Origin: an uncultured SAR86 cluster bacterium
Lineage (GTDB): Bacteria; Pseudomonadota; Gammaproteobacteria; Magnimaribacterales; Magnimaribacteraceae
DNA length: 64,000 nucleotides
Direction: 5' to 3'
Assembly: GCA_902542325.1 (NCBI GenBank)
Contig: CACBUE010000001.1
Span: 1 to 64,000, forward strand
Shown one piece after another: positions 55,990-64,000 of the stretch; the stretch's first letter is position 1, and each line of letters opens with the position of its first letter. The position numbers were made by a program, and so were the translations under genes. The notes below the pieces were generated by a model. That model was not told where the DNA came from and did no database searches. It saw only the letters and a program-made list of their open reading frames with translations.

Positions 55990-56613
55990 ATGGAACTAGA
56001 AGTACTAAATCAGAATGGTTCCGGAGACTCGAAAGTTTCTCTGGCTGAAAGCGTATTTAATCAAGAATTTAACCAAGATCTGGTTCATCAGCTAGTCAAT
56101 ACTTATATCCATAACAGTCACCAGAGAACTAAAGGACAAAAGAATAGATCGGCTGTTAGAGGAGGAGGTAAAAAGCCTTGGAAGCAAAAGGGTACTGGAA
56201 GGGCAAGAGCTGGAACAATAAGATCTCCAATTTGGAGAGGCGGTGGTATGACATTTGCACACACCTACAGTGATATCAAGCCTAAAAAGATCAACAAAAA
56301 GATGTATAGATCTGCTATGAGATCAATTTGGTCTAAGCTAGCTGAAGAGAATAAGCTTGTAGCGGTTAATGATCTAAAAATAGACGAGCCAGTTAAATCT
56401 TCTCAAGTAAAAACTATACTTTCAGATTTAGGTCTGAATACGGCTCTAATTGTTTTATCCAGTAGTAATGATAATTTGAATAAAGCTTCAAAAAATCTCA
56501 CTCAATGCAAAGTCCAAACTATCAGTTCAATAGATCCATCAGCCCTGATTCAAGCTGAAAAGGTGGTTGTAACATCAGCAACATTAGAAAAATTAACAGA
56601 GGTGCTCTCATAA
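55990..56613 (+). CDS. rplD: 50S ribosomal protein L4
   Basis: Exit-tunnel protein and, in E. coli, autogenous repressor of the S10 operon. 207 residues with the tunnel loop [20 protein letters not shown] and RSPIWRGGG. Its presence here, with a hairpin leader before rpsJ, supports L4-type feedback. Overlaps rplW by 1 nt. Confidence 0.98.
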   Translation: MELEVLNQNGSGDSKVSLAESVFNQEFNQDLVHQLVNTYIHNSHQRTKGQKNRSAVRGGGKKPWKQKGTGRARAGTIRSPIWRGGGMTFAHTYSDIKPKKINKKMYRSAMRSIWSKLAEENKLVAVNDLKIDEPVKSSQVKTILSDLGLNTALIVLSSSNDNLNKASKNLTQCKVQTISSIDPSALIQAEKVVVTSATLEKLTEVLS

Positions 56614-56903
56614 TGGAAACTGAACTTTATTCAGTTATTAAGTCACCTTACTTAACAGAAAAGGTTTCTTCTCTAATGGGTGAGTCAAATCAATACGCTT
56701 TTAAAGTTGATATAAACGCAACCAAACTGCAAGTAAAAAAAGCTGTAGAAGGTTATTTTTCTGTCAATGTTGAAGATGTGAACATAATTAAAGTTAAAGG
56801 AAAAACCAAAAGGTCTAGATACAGAATCAGGAAGAAATCCGACTGGAAAAAAGCTTACGTCAGATTAGCTGACGGTCAATCTATAGAGGTCACTTCAGAA
56901 TAA
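56613..56903 (+). CDS. rplW: 50S ribosomal protein L23
   Basis: Tunnel-exit protein that docks trigger factor and SRP. 96 residues, [12 protein letters not shown] at the start and the [22 protein letters not shown] basic loop. Shares single-base overlaps with both rplD and rplB, typical of coupled translation. Confidence 0.97.
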   Translation: METELYSVIKSPYLTEKVSSLMGESNQYAFKVDINATKLQVKKAVEGYFSVNVEDVNIIKVKGKTKRSRYRIRKKSDWKKAYVRLADGQSIEVTSE

Positions 56904-57733
56904 TGGCTACTCAAATAAAAAAATCAAAACCTACTTCTCCTGGAAGGAGATTTAGATCTTGGGTTTCAAGAGATGACCTTCATAAAGGAGATCCTTATGC
57001 TCCTCTTTTAGAAGCGAAAAAACAGAAATCTGGCCGAAATAATCAAGGCCGAATAACTACAAGACATCGCGGGGGTGGGCATAAAAAACATTACAGGATT
57101 ATTGACTTCAAGAGACTAAAAGATGGTGTACCAGCCAAAGTAGAAACAGTCGAATACGATCCTAATAGATCTGCAAACATTGCATTATTGCTGTACGCAG
57201 ATGGAGAAAGAACTTACATAATATCTCCTGATGGACTAAATGTTGGTGATACACTCCTATCCGGTAAAGATTCTCCAATCTCTCCAGGAAATTGCATGTC
57301 ACTTAAAGATATGCCTCTTGGAACTGTCGTTCATGCTATTGAATTATTCCCAGGAAAAGGTGCGCAGATGGCAAGAAGTGCTGGCACATCTGCACAAATA
57401 TTAGCAATAGAAGGTAGATATGTAACTTTAAGGCTTAGAAGCGGAGAAGTTAGAAGAGTTTTATCTGAATGTAGAGCCACTATAGGTAGCGTATCTAATT
57501 CTGAACACTCCCTTCGTTCCATAGGTAAAGCAGGCGCAAAAAGGTGGTTAGGAATTCGTCCTACAGTCAGGGGTGTTGCTATGAATCCTGTTGATCACCC
57601 ACATGGTGGTGGAGAAGGTAAGACTTCGGGCGGAAGACATCCAGTTACTCCATGGGGTGTTCCTACAAAGGGATACAAAACTCGTAAGAAAAATAAATCC
57701 AGCAATCGAATGATTGTAAGAAGAAGAAACTAG
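56903..57733 (+). CDS. rplB: 50S ribosomal protein L2
   Basis: Essential for subunit association and the peptidyl-transferase region. 276 residues; [12 protein letters not shown] near the N-terminus and [20 protein letters not shown], holding the conserved His of E. coli position 229, near the C-terminus. 4 nt before rpsS. Confidence 0.99.
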   Translation: MATQIKKSKPTSPGRRFRSWVSRDDLHKGDPYAPLLEAKKQKSGRNNQGRITTRHRGGGHKKHYRIIDFKRLKDGVPAKVETVEYDPNRSANIALLLYADGERTYIISPDGLNVGDTLLSGKDSPISPGNCMSLKDMPLGTVVHAIELFPGKGAQMARSAGTSAQILAIEGRYVTLRLRSGEVRRVLSECRATIGSVSNSEHSLRSIGKAGAKRWLGIRPTVRGVAMNPVDHPHGGGEGKTSGGRHPVTPWGVPTKGYKTRKKNKSSNRMIVRRRN

Positions 57734-57737
57734 AATT

Positions 57738-58004
57738 ATGCCAAGATCATTGAAGAAAGGACCATTTGTTGATTTACATCTACTTAAAAAAGTAGATCAA
57801 GCTGTGGCGACTAATGATAAAAAGCCCATTAAAACTTGGTCTCGTAGATCAATGATAACTCCTGACATGGTCGGCCTAAATATTGCTGTGCATAACGGCA
57901 GACAACACGTTCCTATTTTCATACAAGAGGACATGGTGGGCCATAAACTTGGTGAATTTGTCTTAACAAGAACATTCAAAATGCACTCTGGAGATAGAAA
58001 GTAA
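57738..58004 (+). CDS. rpsS: 30S ribosomal protein S19
   Basis: Head protein next to the A-site finger. 88 residues (E. coli 92), [15 protein letters not shown] at the start and [26 protein letters not shown]. 2 nt before rplV. Confidence 0.99.
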   Translation: MPRSLKKGPFVDLHLLKKVDQAVATNDKKPIKTWSRRSMITPDMVGLNIAVHNGRQHVPIFIQEDMVGHKLGEFVLTRTFKMHSGDRK

Positions 58005-58006
58005 TA

Positions 58007-58348
58007 ATGAGTCAAGCATCAGCAAAACTTAGAAGTGCGCGAGTCTCTAGCCAAAAAGCTAGACTGGTAGCTAATCAAATTAGAGGAAAACATATTGAAG
58101 AAGCTCTTGGTATACTCTCGTTTGCTCCTCAAAAATCTGCTCATATTATTAAAAAAATTCTTGAATCAGCAATCGCTAATGCTGAACATAATCAAGGATT
58201 AGATATTGATTCATTATTTGTTTCAACTATTGCTGTAGATGAGAGCTTTACCATGAAAAGGGTAAGAGCCAGAGCAAGGGGACGCGCTGATCGATTTTTT
58301 AAAAGAAGCTGCAATATAGCACTTACATTAGAGGAAAAAGGTAAATAA
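58007..58348 (+). CDS. rplV: 50S ribosomal protein L22
   Basis: Tunnel protein whose beta hairpin lines the exit path. 113 residues; [15 protein letters not shown] and the hairpin segment [18 protein letters not shown], without the deletions known from macrolide resistance. Overlaps rpsC by 1 nt. Confidence 0.99.
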   Translation: MSQASAKLRSARVSSQKARLVANQIRGKHIEEALGILSFAPQKSAHIIKKILESAIANAEHNQGLDIDSLFVSTIAVDESFTMKRVRARARGRADRFFKRSCNIALTLEEKGK

Positions 58349-58998
58349 TGGGACAGAAGGTACATCCAATAGGTTTTAGGTTAGGAATAACTACTCAACA
58401 TACTTCTAATTGGTATGCAGAGAAATCTCAATATACTGAAAATCTACTTAAAGATATTGAAGTAAGAGAGCATCTAACTAAAAAACTTTCTCATGCCTCC
58501 GTAAGCAGAATAGATATAGAGAGAACTGCTGATAATGCAAGAGTTCTTATTCATACTGCAAGACCAGGCATAGTGATAGGAAAAAAAGGCGAAGATATAG
58601 ATAAAATGAGAGAAGATATAACTAACAGGATGGGTATACCTGTAACTCTCAGTATTCAAGAAATTAGAAAACCAGATCTAGACGCTAAACTTTTGGCTGA
58701 GAGTGTCGCACAGCAACTTGAAAGACGAGTAATGTTCAGAAGGGCAATGAAAAGAGCAGTCCAAAATGCAATGAGACAAGGTGCAGAGGGTGTCAAGATA
58801 AGAGTTGCAGGAAGACTTGGTGGCGCTGAAATAGCTAGGGCAGAGATTCAGAAAGAAGGAAGAGTGCCTCTTCATACATTAAGAGCTGACGTAGATTATG
58901 GTCTAGCTGAAGCAAATACTACTTATGGTGTTATTGGTGTTAAAGCATGGGTTTTCAGAGGAGAGGTACTAGATACCTCTAATAAAGATTCTGACTAA
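58348..58998 (+). CDS. rpsC: 30S ribosomal protein S3
   Basis: mRNA-entry and helicase protein. 216 residues (E. coli 233, so the C-terminal tail is short). The KH domain [17 protein letters not shown] and [12 protein letters not shown] are clear; N-terminus [14 protein letters not shown]. Confidence 0.99.
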   Translation: MGQKVHPIGFRLGITTQHTSNWYAEKSQYTENLLKDIEVREHLTKKLSHASVSRIDIERTADNARVLIHTARPGIVIGKKGEDIDKMREDITNRMGIPVTLSIQEIRKPDLDAKLLAESVAQQLERRVMFRRAMKRAVQNAMRQGAEGVKIRVAGRLGGAEIARAEIQKEGRVPLHTLRADVDYGLAEANTTYGVIGVKAWVFRGEVLDTSNKDSD

Positions 58999-59010
58999 AA
59001 GGTAAAAATA

Positions 59011-59418
59011 ATGTTTCAACCTAAAAGAACAAAATATAGAAAACAGCAAAAAGGTAGAAATACTGGGAATGCTCAGAGAGGAGCTACCCTAAGTTTCGGC
59101 ACCTTTGGTTTAAAAGCAACCCAAAGAGGACAATTAACCTCAAGACAAATAGAGGCTGCCAGGAGAGCAATGACCCGTCATGTTAAAAGAGGTGCAAAAA
59201 TTTGGATAAGAGTTTTTCCTGATAAACCAATAACTAAAAAACCTTTGGAAGTAAGACAAGGTAAAGGCAAAGGAAATGTTGAATACTGGGTATGTCCAAT
59301 AAAACCAGGAAAAATTCTATATGAAATGGAAGGTGTAGATGAAGAGCTAGCTAAAGAAGCATTTGCCTTAGCTTCAGCAAAAATGCCAATTTCAACAACT
59401 TTTATCAGGAGAGTCTAA
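59011..59418 (+). CDS. rplP: 50S ribosomal protein L16
   Basis: Binds near the A-site tRNA. 135 residues with [17 protein letters not shown] and the conserved RIFPDKP-like segment ([14 protein letters not shown]). Overlaps rpmC by 1 nt. Confidence 0.99.
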   Translation: MFQPKRTKYRKQQKGRNTGNAQRGATLSFGTFGLKATQRGQLTSRQIEAARRAMTRHVKRGAKIWIRVFPDKPITKKPLEVRQGKGKGNVEYWVCPIKPGKILYEMEGVDEELAKEAFALASAKMPISTTFIRRV

Positions 59419-59633
59419 TGGCAAAAGAGAGCTTATTAGATAGATTAAGAAGTAAATCAACTGATGTACTTGATGAAGAAGGAAAGCTTAGAAAAGAATT
59501 GCTAGAACTTAAAATTAAACATGCATCAGGACAACTGAAAGAAACTCATAAAATTAGAGAGATAAGAAGATCAATTGCACAACTTAAAACTCTAAATAAA
59601 GAACAAGAAGCACAAGAAAATAATGACGGATAA
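59418..59633 (+). CDS. rpmC: 50S ribosomal protein L29
   Basis: Small helical tunnel-exit protein. 71 residues, slightly longer than the 63 of E. coli because of N-terminal and C-terminal extensions ([22 protein letters not shown]); core [28 protein letters not shown]. Overlaps rpsQ by 11 nt. Confidence 0.97.
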   Translation: MAKESLLDRLRSKSTDVLDEEGKLRKELLELKIKHASGQLKETHKIREIRRSIAQLKTLNKEQEAQENNDG

Positions 59634-59883
59634 AAGAACAAGAACAGAAACAGGCAGAGTGATAAGTTCCTCTCGAGACAAGAGCATTACTGTTCTTGTT
59701 GAAAGAAAGGTCAAGCACCCTTTGTATAAAAAGATTATGCGTAGGTCTTCGAAGTTACAGGCACACGATCAAGACAATATCTGTAATGCTGGCGACCTTG
59801 TCACAATTCAGGAGTGTAGGCCCATATCCAAGACAAAATCTTGGAATTTATTGAAAGTAGAAGAGAAATCTCAAGAGATATAA
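59623..59883 (+). CDS. rpsQ: 30S ribosomal protein S17
   Basis: OB-fold protein binding the 5' domain of 16S rRNA. 86 residues with [25 protein letters not shown]-type core and [12 protein letters not shown]. Starts within the 3' end of rpmC. Confidence 0.98.
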   Translation: MTDKRTRTETGRVISSSRDKSITVLVERKVKHPLYKKIMRRSSKLQAHDQDNICNAGDLVTIQECRPISKTKSWNLLKVEEKSQEI

Positions 59884-59890
59884 TTTAAAG

Positions 59891-60259
59891 ATGATACAAG
59901 AGCAAAGCTATTTAGAGGTCGCAGATAACAGTGGTGCCAGGAAGCTCATGTGCATAAGAGTCCTTGGTGGATCAAAGAAGAAATTTGCTAAGGTTGGTGA
60001 TGTAATAAAAGTTACCATTAAAGAAGCAATACCTACTGGAAGAGTAAAAAAAGGTGAAGTTGTTGATGCTGTAATTGTAAGAACAAAAAATAAACTTCGC
60101 AGGTCCGATGGATCTGCAATTAGGTTTGATGATAACGCAGCGGTATTAATTAATGCTCAAAAACAACCAATAGGAACTAGAGTTTTTGGACCTGTATCAA
60201 GAGAACTCCGTAGTGAAGAGTTCATGAGAATAGTTTCACTAGCTCCTGAGGTTTTATAG
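59891..60259 (+). CDS. rplN: 50S ribosomal protein L14
   Basis: Bridge protein at the subunit interface. 122 residues; begins [21 protein letters not shown] and contains [10 protein letters not shown]. First gene of the E. coli-type spc part of the cluster; no separate promoter is visible in the 7-nt gap from rpsQ, so it appears to be read through. Confidence 0.99.
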   Translation: MIQEQSYLEVADNSGARKLMCIRVLGGSKKKFAKVGDVIKVTIKEAIPTGRVKKGEVVDAVIVRTKNKLRRSDGSAIRFDDNAAVLINAQKQPIGTRVFGPVSRELRSEEFMRIVSLAPEVL

Positions 60260-60261
60260 TC

Positions 60262-60573
60262 ATGAATAAGATAAAGACAGGTGATCAAGTTATTGTCATA
60301 GCCGGTAAGGACAAAGGCAAACAAGGCTCAGTGACCAAGATACTTACAAACGGAAGATGCTTTGTTTCTGGAGTTCAAATGGTCAAAAGACATACTAAGC
60401 CAAATCCCAATGCAGGTATTGCCGGTGGTGTTGTTGAAAAGGAGGCCTCAATAGATATGTCAAATATATCTATTTTCAATCCATCAACAAAAAAAGCTGA
60501 CAAAGTACTTATTCAATCTCAAGAAGATGGTTCAAGAAAAAGAGTCTATAAATCTTCAGGTAAGGAGATATAA
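60262..60573 (+). CDS. rplX: 50S ribosomal protein L24
   Basis: Assembly initiator with a KOW motif ([20 protein letters not shown]). 103 residues, with [21 protein letters not shown]. Two nucleotides after rplN. Confidence 0.98.
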   Translation: MNKIKTGDQVIVIAGKDKGKQGSVTKILTNGRCFVSGVQMVKRHTKPNPNAGIAGGVVEKEASIDMSNISIFNPSTKKADKVLIQSQEDGSRKRVYKSSGKEI

Positions 60574-60575
60574 CT

Positions 60576-61115
60576 ATGATGCCATTAAAAGAACATTATA
60601 AAACAAATGTGGTTTCTGAACTCAAAGGTAAATTAGGGCTTGAATCAATAATGGCTGTTCCAAAAGTTACAAAAGTAACTCTCAATATGGGTGTCGGGGA
60701 GGCAATGAATGACAAAAAACTTTTAGAACGGGCAGTTGAAGACATGACCCTAATCGCTGGTCAGAAACCATTAGTAACGAAAGCTAGAAAATCTGTAGCT
60801 AATTTCAAAATTAGAGACGGGATGCCAATCGGTTGCAAGGTGACTTTAAGGGGTGACAGAATGTATGAATTTTTGGACAGACTTATAGGAATCGCAATTC
60901 CTAGAGAAAGAGACTTCAGGGGCCTAGAGACAAAATCTTTCGATGGAAGAGGAAATTATTCTATGGGAATCAAAGAACACATAATCTTCCCAGAGATCGA
61001 TTATGACAAGGTAGACAAAATTAGAGGAATGGATATATGTATATCTACTTCAGCAATAGATGATGAGTCGGGTGAGGCTCTTCTAAGGGCAATGAAGTTC
61101 CCTTTTAAAAGTTAA
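60576..61115 (+). CDS. rplE: 50S ribosomal protein L5
   Basis: 5S rRNA and P-tRNA binding protein. 179 residues, [33 protein letters not shown] and [16 protein letters not shown] 60576 and ATG 60579 are tandem starts; GGAG nearby serves either. Confidence 0.99.
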   Translation: MMPLKEHYKTNVVSELKGKLGLESIMAVPKVTKVTLNMGVGEAMNDKKLLERAVEDMTLIAGQKPLVTKARKSVANFKIRDGMPIGCKVTLRGDRMYEFLDRLIGIAIPRERDFRGLETKSFDGRGNYSMGIKEHIIFPEIDYDKVDKIRGMDICISTSAIDDESGEALLRAMKFPFKS

Positions 61116-61125
61116 AGGATAAGTT

Positions 61126-61431
61126 ATGGCAAAAGCATCAATGAAAGCAAGAGAAGAAAGAAGAAGAAAAACAGTTCTAAGGTATGCTGCAAAAAGAGCA
61201 GAGTTGAAAGAAATTATTCGTAGTCCAAAGTTTTCTCAAGAAGAGAAAGATGTGGCACAGATAAAACTACAAAAACTGCCTAGAGACGCAAGCCCTGTAA
61301 GAATGCAAAGAAGATGTGCTATTACAGGGAGACCACATGCTGTATATAGAAAATTTGGCCTTGCACGTAATAAATTAAGAGAACTGGCTATGAAAGGAGA
61401 TATTCCAGGATTAGTTAAATCAAGTTGGTAA
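61126..61431 (+). CDS. rpsN: 30S ribosomal protein S14 (zinc-free type)
   Basis: 101 residues, the long form; the zinc-ribbon cysteine pairs of the short S14 type are absent, leaving only a lone Cys in [21 protein letters not shown]. Starts [13 protein letters not shown]. Confidence 0.98.
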   Translation: MAKASMKAREERRRKTVLRYAAKRAELKEIIRSPKFSQEEKDVAQIKLQKLPRDASPVRMQRRCAITGRPHAVYRKFGLARNKLRELAMKGDIPGLVKSSW

Positions 61432-61438
61432 AAATAAT

Positions 61439-61831
61439 ATGAGTATACAAGATCCAATTGCAAACCTATTCTCAAGCATAAATAATGCACAAGCTAGGAA
61501 TAAGGAGTTTGTGAAAGTCCCTTCCTCTTCTAAGAAGATGGCACTTTTATCTATGCTCAAGCAAGAAGGGTATATACATTCTTACTCTACTTCTGAAGGC
61601 TCTAAACCAGAAATAGAGATTAAACTTAAATACTTTGAAGGCGCTCCTGTTATTAAGCAGTTGAAAAGGATTAGTAAACCGGGATTAAGAAGATATTCTA
61701 ACTATAAAGAACTGCCTGAGATAAATGGCGGCCTCGGAATAGCAATTGTTTCAACAAATAAAGGACTAATGACTGATCAACAAGCTAGAGAAGAAAAGGT
61801 TGGTGGGGAATTAATTTGTTCAGTTTTTTAA
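61439..61831 (+). CDS. rpsH: 30S ribosomal protein S8
   Basis: Central-domain assembly protein and translational repressor of the spc operon in E. coli. 130 residues, SIQDPIANLFSSINNAQ at the start, RISKPGLRRY, and GLGIAIVSTNKGLMTDQQAR at the C-terminus. Confidence 0.99.
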   Translation: MSIQDPIANLFSSINNAQARNKEFVKVPSSSKKMALLSMLKQEGYIHSYSTSEGSKPEIEIKLKYFEGAPVIKQLKRISKPGLRRYSNYKELPEINGGLGIAIVSTNKGLMTDQQAREEKVGGELICSVF

Positions 61832-61844
61832 GAATTATAAAATT

Positions 61845-62378
61845 ATGGCAAGAACATCCTTAAAAGCTCTAGATATACCTGAAGGAGTTACTCTTGAAAA
61901 TAATCAAGGTGTAATTACTTTTACAGGAAAATTAGGAAATTTATCTTTAGAAGTCCATCAAGATGTGGATATTAATAAAGATGAAGGCACTATTAGTTTT
62001 AGCCCCAATAAGGAGACAAAAGAATCTCTGGCTATCACTGGAACCATGAGGGCCTTAACTGCTAATTGTATGCAAGGAGTGGCTACAGGGTTTGAAAAAA
62101 AATTAGAAATTAATGGAGTAGGTTACAGAGCTTCTCTTGAAGGTAATTCTATAAATTTGAGCTTGGGTTTCTCTCATCCAATAAAACATGACTTGCCAGA
62201 AGGAGTGACCGCAGAACTGCCAAGTAATACAGAAATTATTCTCAAATCTATGGATAAGCAACTTGTTGGACAGGTTGCTGCAGAGATTAGGGATTACAGA
62301 CCACCTGAACCCTATAAAGGTAAAGGCGTTAAGTATTCCGATGAGAGAATAATAAGAAAAGAATCTAAGAAAGCATAA
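61845..62378 (+). CDS. rplF: 50S ribosomal protein L6
   Basis: Binds near the sarcin-ricin loop. 177 residues with two related domains, GVGYRASLEGNSINLSLGFSH and the C-terminal RPPEPYKGKGVKYSDE. Start preceded by an A/T-rich stretch without a strong ribosome site. Confidence 0.99.
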   Translation: MARTSLKALDIPEGVTLENNQGVITFTGKLGNLSLEVHQDVDINKDEGTISFSPNKETKESLAITGTMRALTANCMQGVATGFEKKLEINGVGYRASLEGNSINLSLGFSHPIKHDLPEGVTAELPSNTEIILKSMDKQLVGQVAAEIRDYRPPEPYKGKGVKYSDERIIRKESKKA

Positions 62379-62384
62379 TAAAAG

Positions 62385-62735
62385 ATGGCTATAAAAAATA
62401 TAAAAAGACTGAAAAGAGCTAAAAAGAGTAGATCTAAGATTGAACTCTCTGAAAATAACAGACTAACTGTTTTTAGATCTAATACGCATATTTATGCACA
62501 AATCTTAAATTTTGATGGATCACAGGTAATTGCAAGCGCTTCTACAACTGAAGCTTCTTTGAAAGCCAGAAACAATGGGAATATAGAAGCTGCCACTAAA
62601 GTAGGTAAATTAATCGCAGAAAGGGCAATAGAAAAAGGTGTAAACAAAGTAGCTTTTGATAGATCAGGTTATAAATTTCATGGTCGTATTAAAGCTCTAG
62701 CTGAATCGGCTCGCGAAGCTGGTCTCTCATTTTAG
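62385..62735 (+). CDS. rplR: 50S ribosomal protein L18
   Basis: 5S rRNA binding protein. 116 residues, [20 protein letters not shown] and the C-terminal [24 protein letters not shown]. Confidence 0.99.
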   Translation: MAIKNIKRLKRAKKSRSKIELSENNRLTVFRSNTHIYAQILNFDGSQVIASASTTEASLKARNNGNIEAATKVGKLIAERAIEKGVNKVAFDRSGYKFHGRIKALAESAREAGLSF

Positions 62736-62743
62736 GAAAGAAT

Positions 62744-63238
62744 ATGGAAAATACTGCTGTAACAGATAATCTCGGATCAGAAGTTTTAGAAGAAAAATTA
62801 GTTCAAGTAAATAGAGTGGCTAAGGTTGTCAAAGGAGGCCGAATTTTCGGATTTACTGCTGTAACGGTTGTTGGTGATGGAAACGGAAAAATTGGTTTTG
62901 GGAGAGGAAAGGCAAGAGAAGTACCTATAGCTATACAAAAAGCCTTAGACCATGCCAGAAGAAATATGGTTAGTATTGAATTGAAAGGTGACACTATTCA
63001 GTATCCGATAAAAACAAAATTTGGTGCCTCCGTTGTTTATATGAAGCCTGCTGCTCCTGGAACGGGAATTATAGCTGGTGGTGCAATGAGAGCTGTTCTT
63101 GAATTAGCAGGTGTAAAAGATGTTTTGGCAAAGTGTTATGGCTCTACTACTCCAGTTAACGTTGTTAGGGCAACACTAAAGGCTTTGAGGGAGATGGAAT
63201 CTCCCGCAAGAGTTGCAAAAAGATTAGGTAGAGGTTAG
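62744..63238 (+). CDS. rpsE: 30S ribosomal protein S5
   Basis: Accuracy and mRNA-entry protein. 164 residues, [16 protein letters not shown] with the conserved Gly/Arg residues of the spectinomycin loop region, and [23 protein letters not shown]. Confidence 0.99.
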   Translation: MENTAVTDNLGSEVLEEKLVQVNRVAKVVKGGRIFGFTAVTVVGDGNGKIGFGRGKAREVPIAIQKALDHARRNMVSIELKGDTIQYPIKTKFGASVVYMKPAAPGTGIIAGGAMRAVLELAGVKDVLAKCYGSTTPVNVVRATLKALREMESPARVAKRLGRG

Positions 63239-63240
63239 GA

Positions 63241-63420
63241 ATGGCTGATAAAGATATTACAGTTAAACTTAAAAAGAGCCTTATTGGCTCTAAAGATTAT
63301 CAGAAACAATCTGTTAGAGGATTAGGCTTGTCTAAGTTAGGGCAAGTTGTGTCAGTCCAAGATACTCCTGAAAATAGAGGAATGATCAATAAAGCTATTC
63401 ATTTACTAGAAGTTAACTAA
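63241..63420 (+). CDS. rpmD: 50S ribosomal protein L30
   Basis: A 59-residue frame starting ATG 63241, 2 nt after rpsE, and ending TAA 63418-63420. KVKLKKSLIGSKDYQKQSVRGLGL-like core (here TVKLKKSLIGSK, RGLGLSKLGQ) and NRGMINKAIHLLEV match L30. Its position between rpsE and rplO is canonical. Confidence 0.98.
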   Translation: MADKDITVKLKKSLIGSKDYQKQSVRGLGLSKLGQVVSVQDTPENRGMINKAIHLLEVN

Positions 63421-63430
63421 AGGTAGAGAA

Positions 63431-63865
63431 ATGAAACTCAATGAATTAAAACCAAATCCTAAAAGAGTAAAGGATAGTAAACGTATCGGTAGAGGTCTTG
63501 GAAGTGGTTTTGGTAAAACAAGTGGTAAAGGTCACAAAGGTCTTAAATCTCGTTCAGGTGGAAGAGTAAGAATTGGCTTTGAAGGCGGTCAAATGCCGCT
63601 TCAAAAAAGGGTTCCTAAGTTTGGTTTTACGTCTAGAAAGAATAGAAATACCGAGCAACTTCGTTTAAGCACTTTAGTTTCTTCTGGCATATTGGAAGTA
63701 AGTATAGAAACTTTAATCGAGGCTGACTTAATAAGAAATTCAACCAAAAAAGTAAAAGTATTTTTGGATACCGATTCGTCTACAAAGATGAATCTTAAGG
63801 GTATACATACAACAGCTTCAGTTAAGAAATTAATTGAAGAAGCAGGAGGCTCTGTAGAGGTCTAA
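63431..63865 (+). CDS. rplO: 50S ribosomal protein L15
   Basis: 144 residues with the conserved Gly/Arg-rich N-terminus (RIGRGLGSGFGKTSGKGHK), GFEGGQMPLQKRVPKFGF and the C-terminal globular domain. Late-assembly protein; 2 nt before secY. Confidence 0.99.
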   Translation: MKLNELKPNPKRVKDSKRIGRGLGSGFGKTSGKGHKGLKSRSGGRVRIGFEGGQMPLQKRVPKFGFTSRKNRNTEQLRLSTLVSSGILEVSIETLIEADLIRNSTKKVKVFLDTDSSTKMNLKGIHTTASVKKLIEEAGGSVEV

Positions 63866-63867
63866 AT

Positions 63868-64000
63868 ATGTCAGTCAATCCCTCAGCTATAGGACAAAAT
63901 AAAGGTCTTTCCGAGTTGTGGAAAAGACTTCGTTTTGTTTTTATGGCTGTAATCATTTATAGAATAGGAACACATATCCCTATTCCTGGTATAGATCCTG
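63868..64000 (+). CDS. secY: preprotein translocase subunit SecY (3' end outside window)
   Basis: The frame from ATG 63868 continues to the window edge: about 44 residues with ELWKRLRFVFMAVIIYRIGTHIPIPGIDP, the start of the first SecY transmembrane helix. Position after rplO is the standard spc-operon place for secY. Completes the Sec system with secA and secE in this window. Confidence 0.97.
   Translation, partial: MSVNPSAIGQNKGLSELWKRLRFVFMAVIIYRIGTHIPIPGIDP

Overview
The window is an AT-rich, tightly packed bacterial chromosome segment. Gene order and protein character point to a marine gammaproteobacterium: an lpxC-secA-argJ / coaE-yacG block, an rnr-rlmB pair, tRNA-Tyr/tRNA-Thr/tuf/tRNA-Trp/secE/nusG leading into rplKAJL-rpoBC, then rpsL-rpsG-fusA and the S10 and spc operons. 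The TonB receptor, TPR-sulfotransferase, BCCT transporter, many small SDR/GST/esterase genes and streamlined intergenic spaces resemble SAR86-type oceanic bacteria. That assignment is inferred from character, not from a database search. No rRNA, insertion sequence, prophage, integrase or CRISPR array is visible, and no gap without a gene exceeds 300 bases.

Layout. 1-8.7 kb is accessory metabolism: a GNAT acetyltransferase cut by the window edge, an esterase, an MDR oxidoreductase, a two-motif CDGSH protein, a run of peptide deformylase / ADP-ribosylglycohydrolase / ribokinase that meets a convergent nucleoside hydrolase, a type-B carboxylesterase and an SDR. 8.8-15.4 kb holds a crotonase, tRNA-Ala, a shikimate-kinase-family protein, a GST, a class III aminotransferase, an Nramp-like transporter without the usual metal motif, a hydrolase, coaE and yacG. 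15.4-22.9 kb on the minus strand is housekeeping: rnr, rlmB, lpxC, secA, argJ.

23-31.8 kb is the most unusual part: a same-strand run of a small membrane ORF, an acyl-CoA synthetase, a GST, a protein that looks like linalool dehydratase/isomerase, an SDR, a two-domain VOC protein, a second small membrane ORF and a TonB-dependent receptor closed by a strong terminator. I read it as a candidate uptake-and-degradation pathway for a hydrophobic, possibly terpenoid-like compound. 31.9-37.7 kb holds a TPR-sulfotransferase, a BCCT transporter, a MarR regulator, a degenerate M28-like protein and a DUF952 protein.

37.7-64 kb is the translation/transcription core. The birA plus tRNA-Thr(UGU) unit is inverted relative to the classical birA/tRNA/tufB order, and the tRNA-Gly normally in that cluster is absent. 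Good sigma70-type promoters precede the tRNA-tuf unit, rpsL and rpsJ. An L10-type leader precedes rplJ and an attenuator-like leader precedes rpsJ. The slot between fusA and rpsJ, where many relatives carry a second tuf, holds only regulatory DNA. The window ends in the first codons of secY. All five convergent protein-gene pairs in the first 16 kb meet within 3 nt or overlap at their stop codons.
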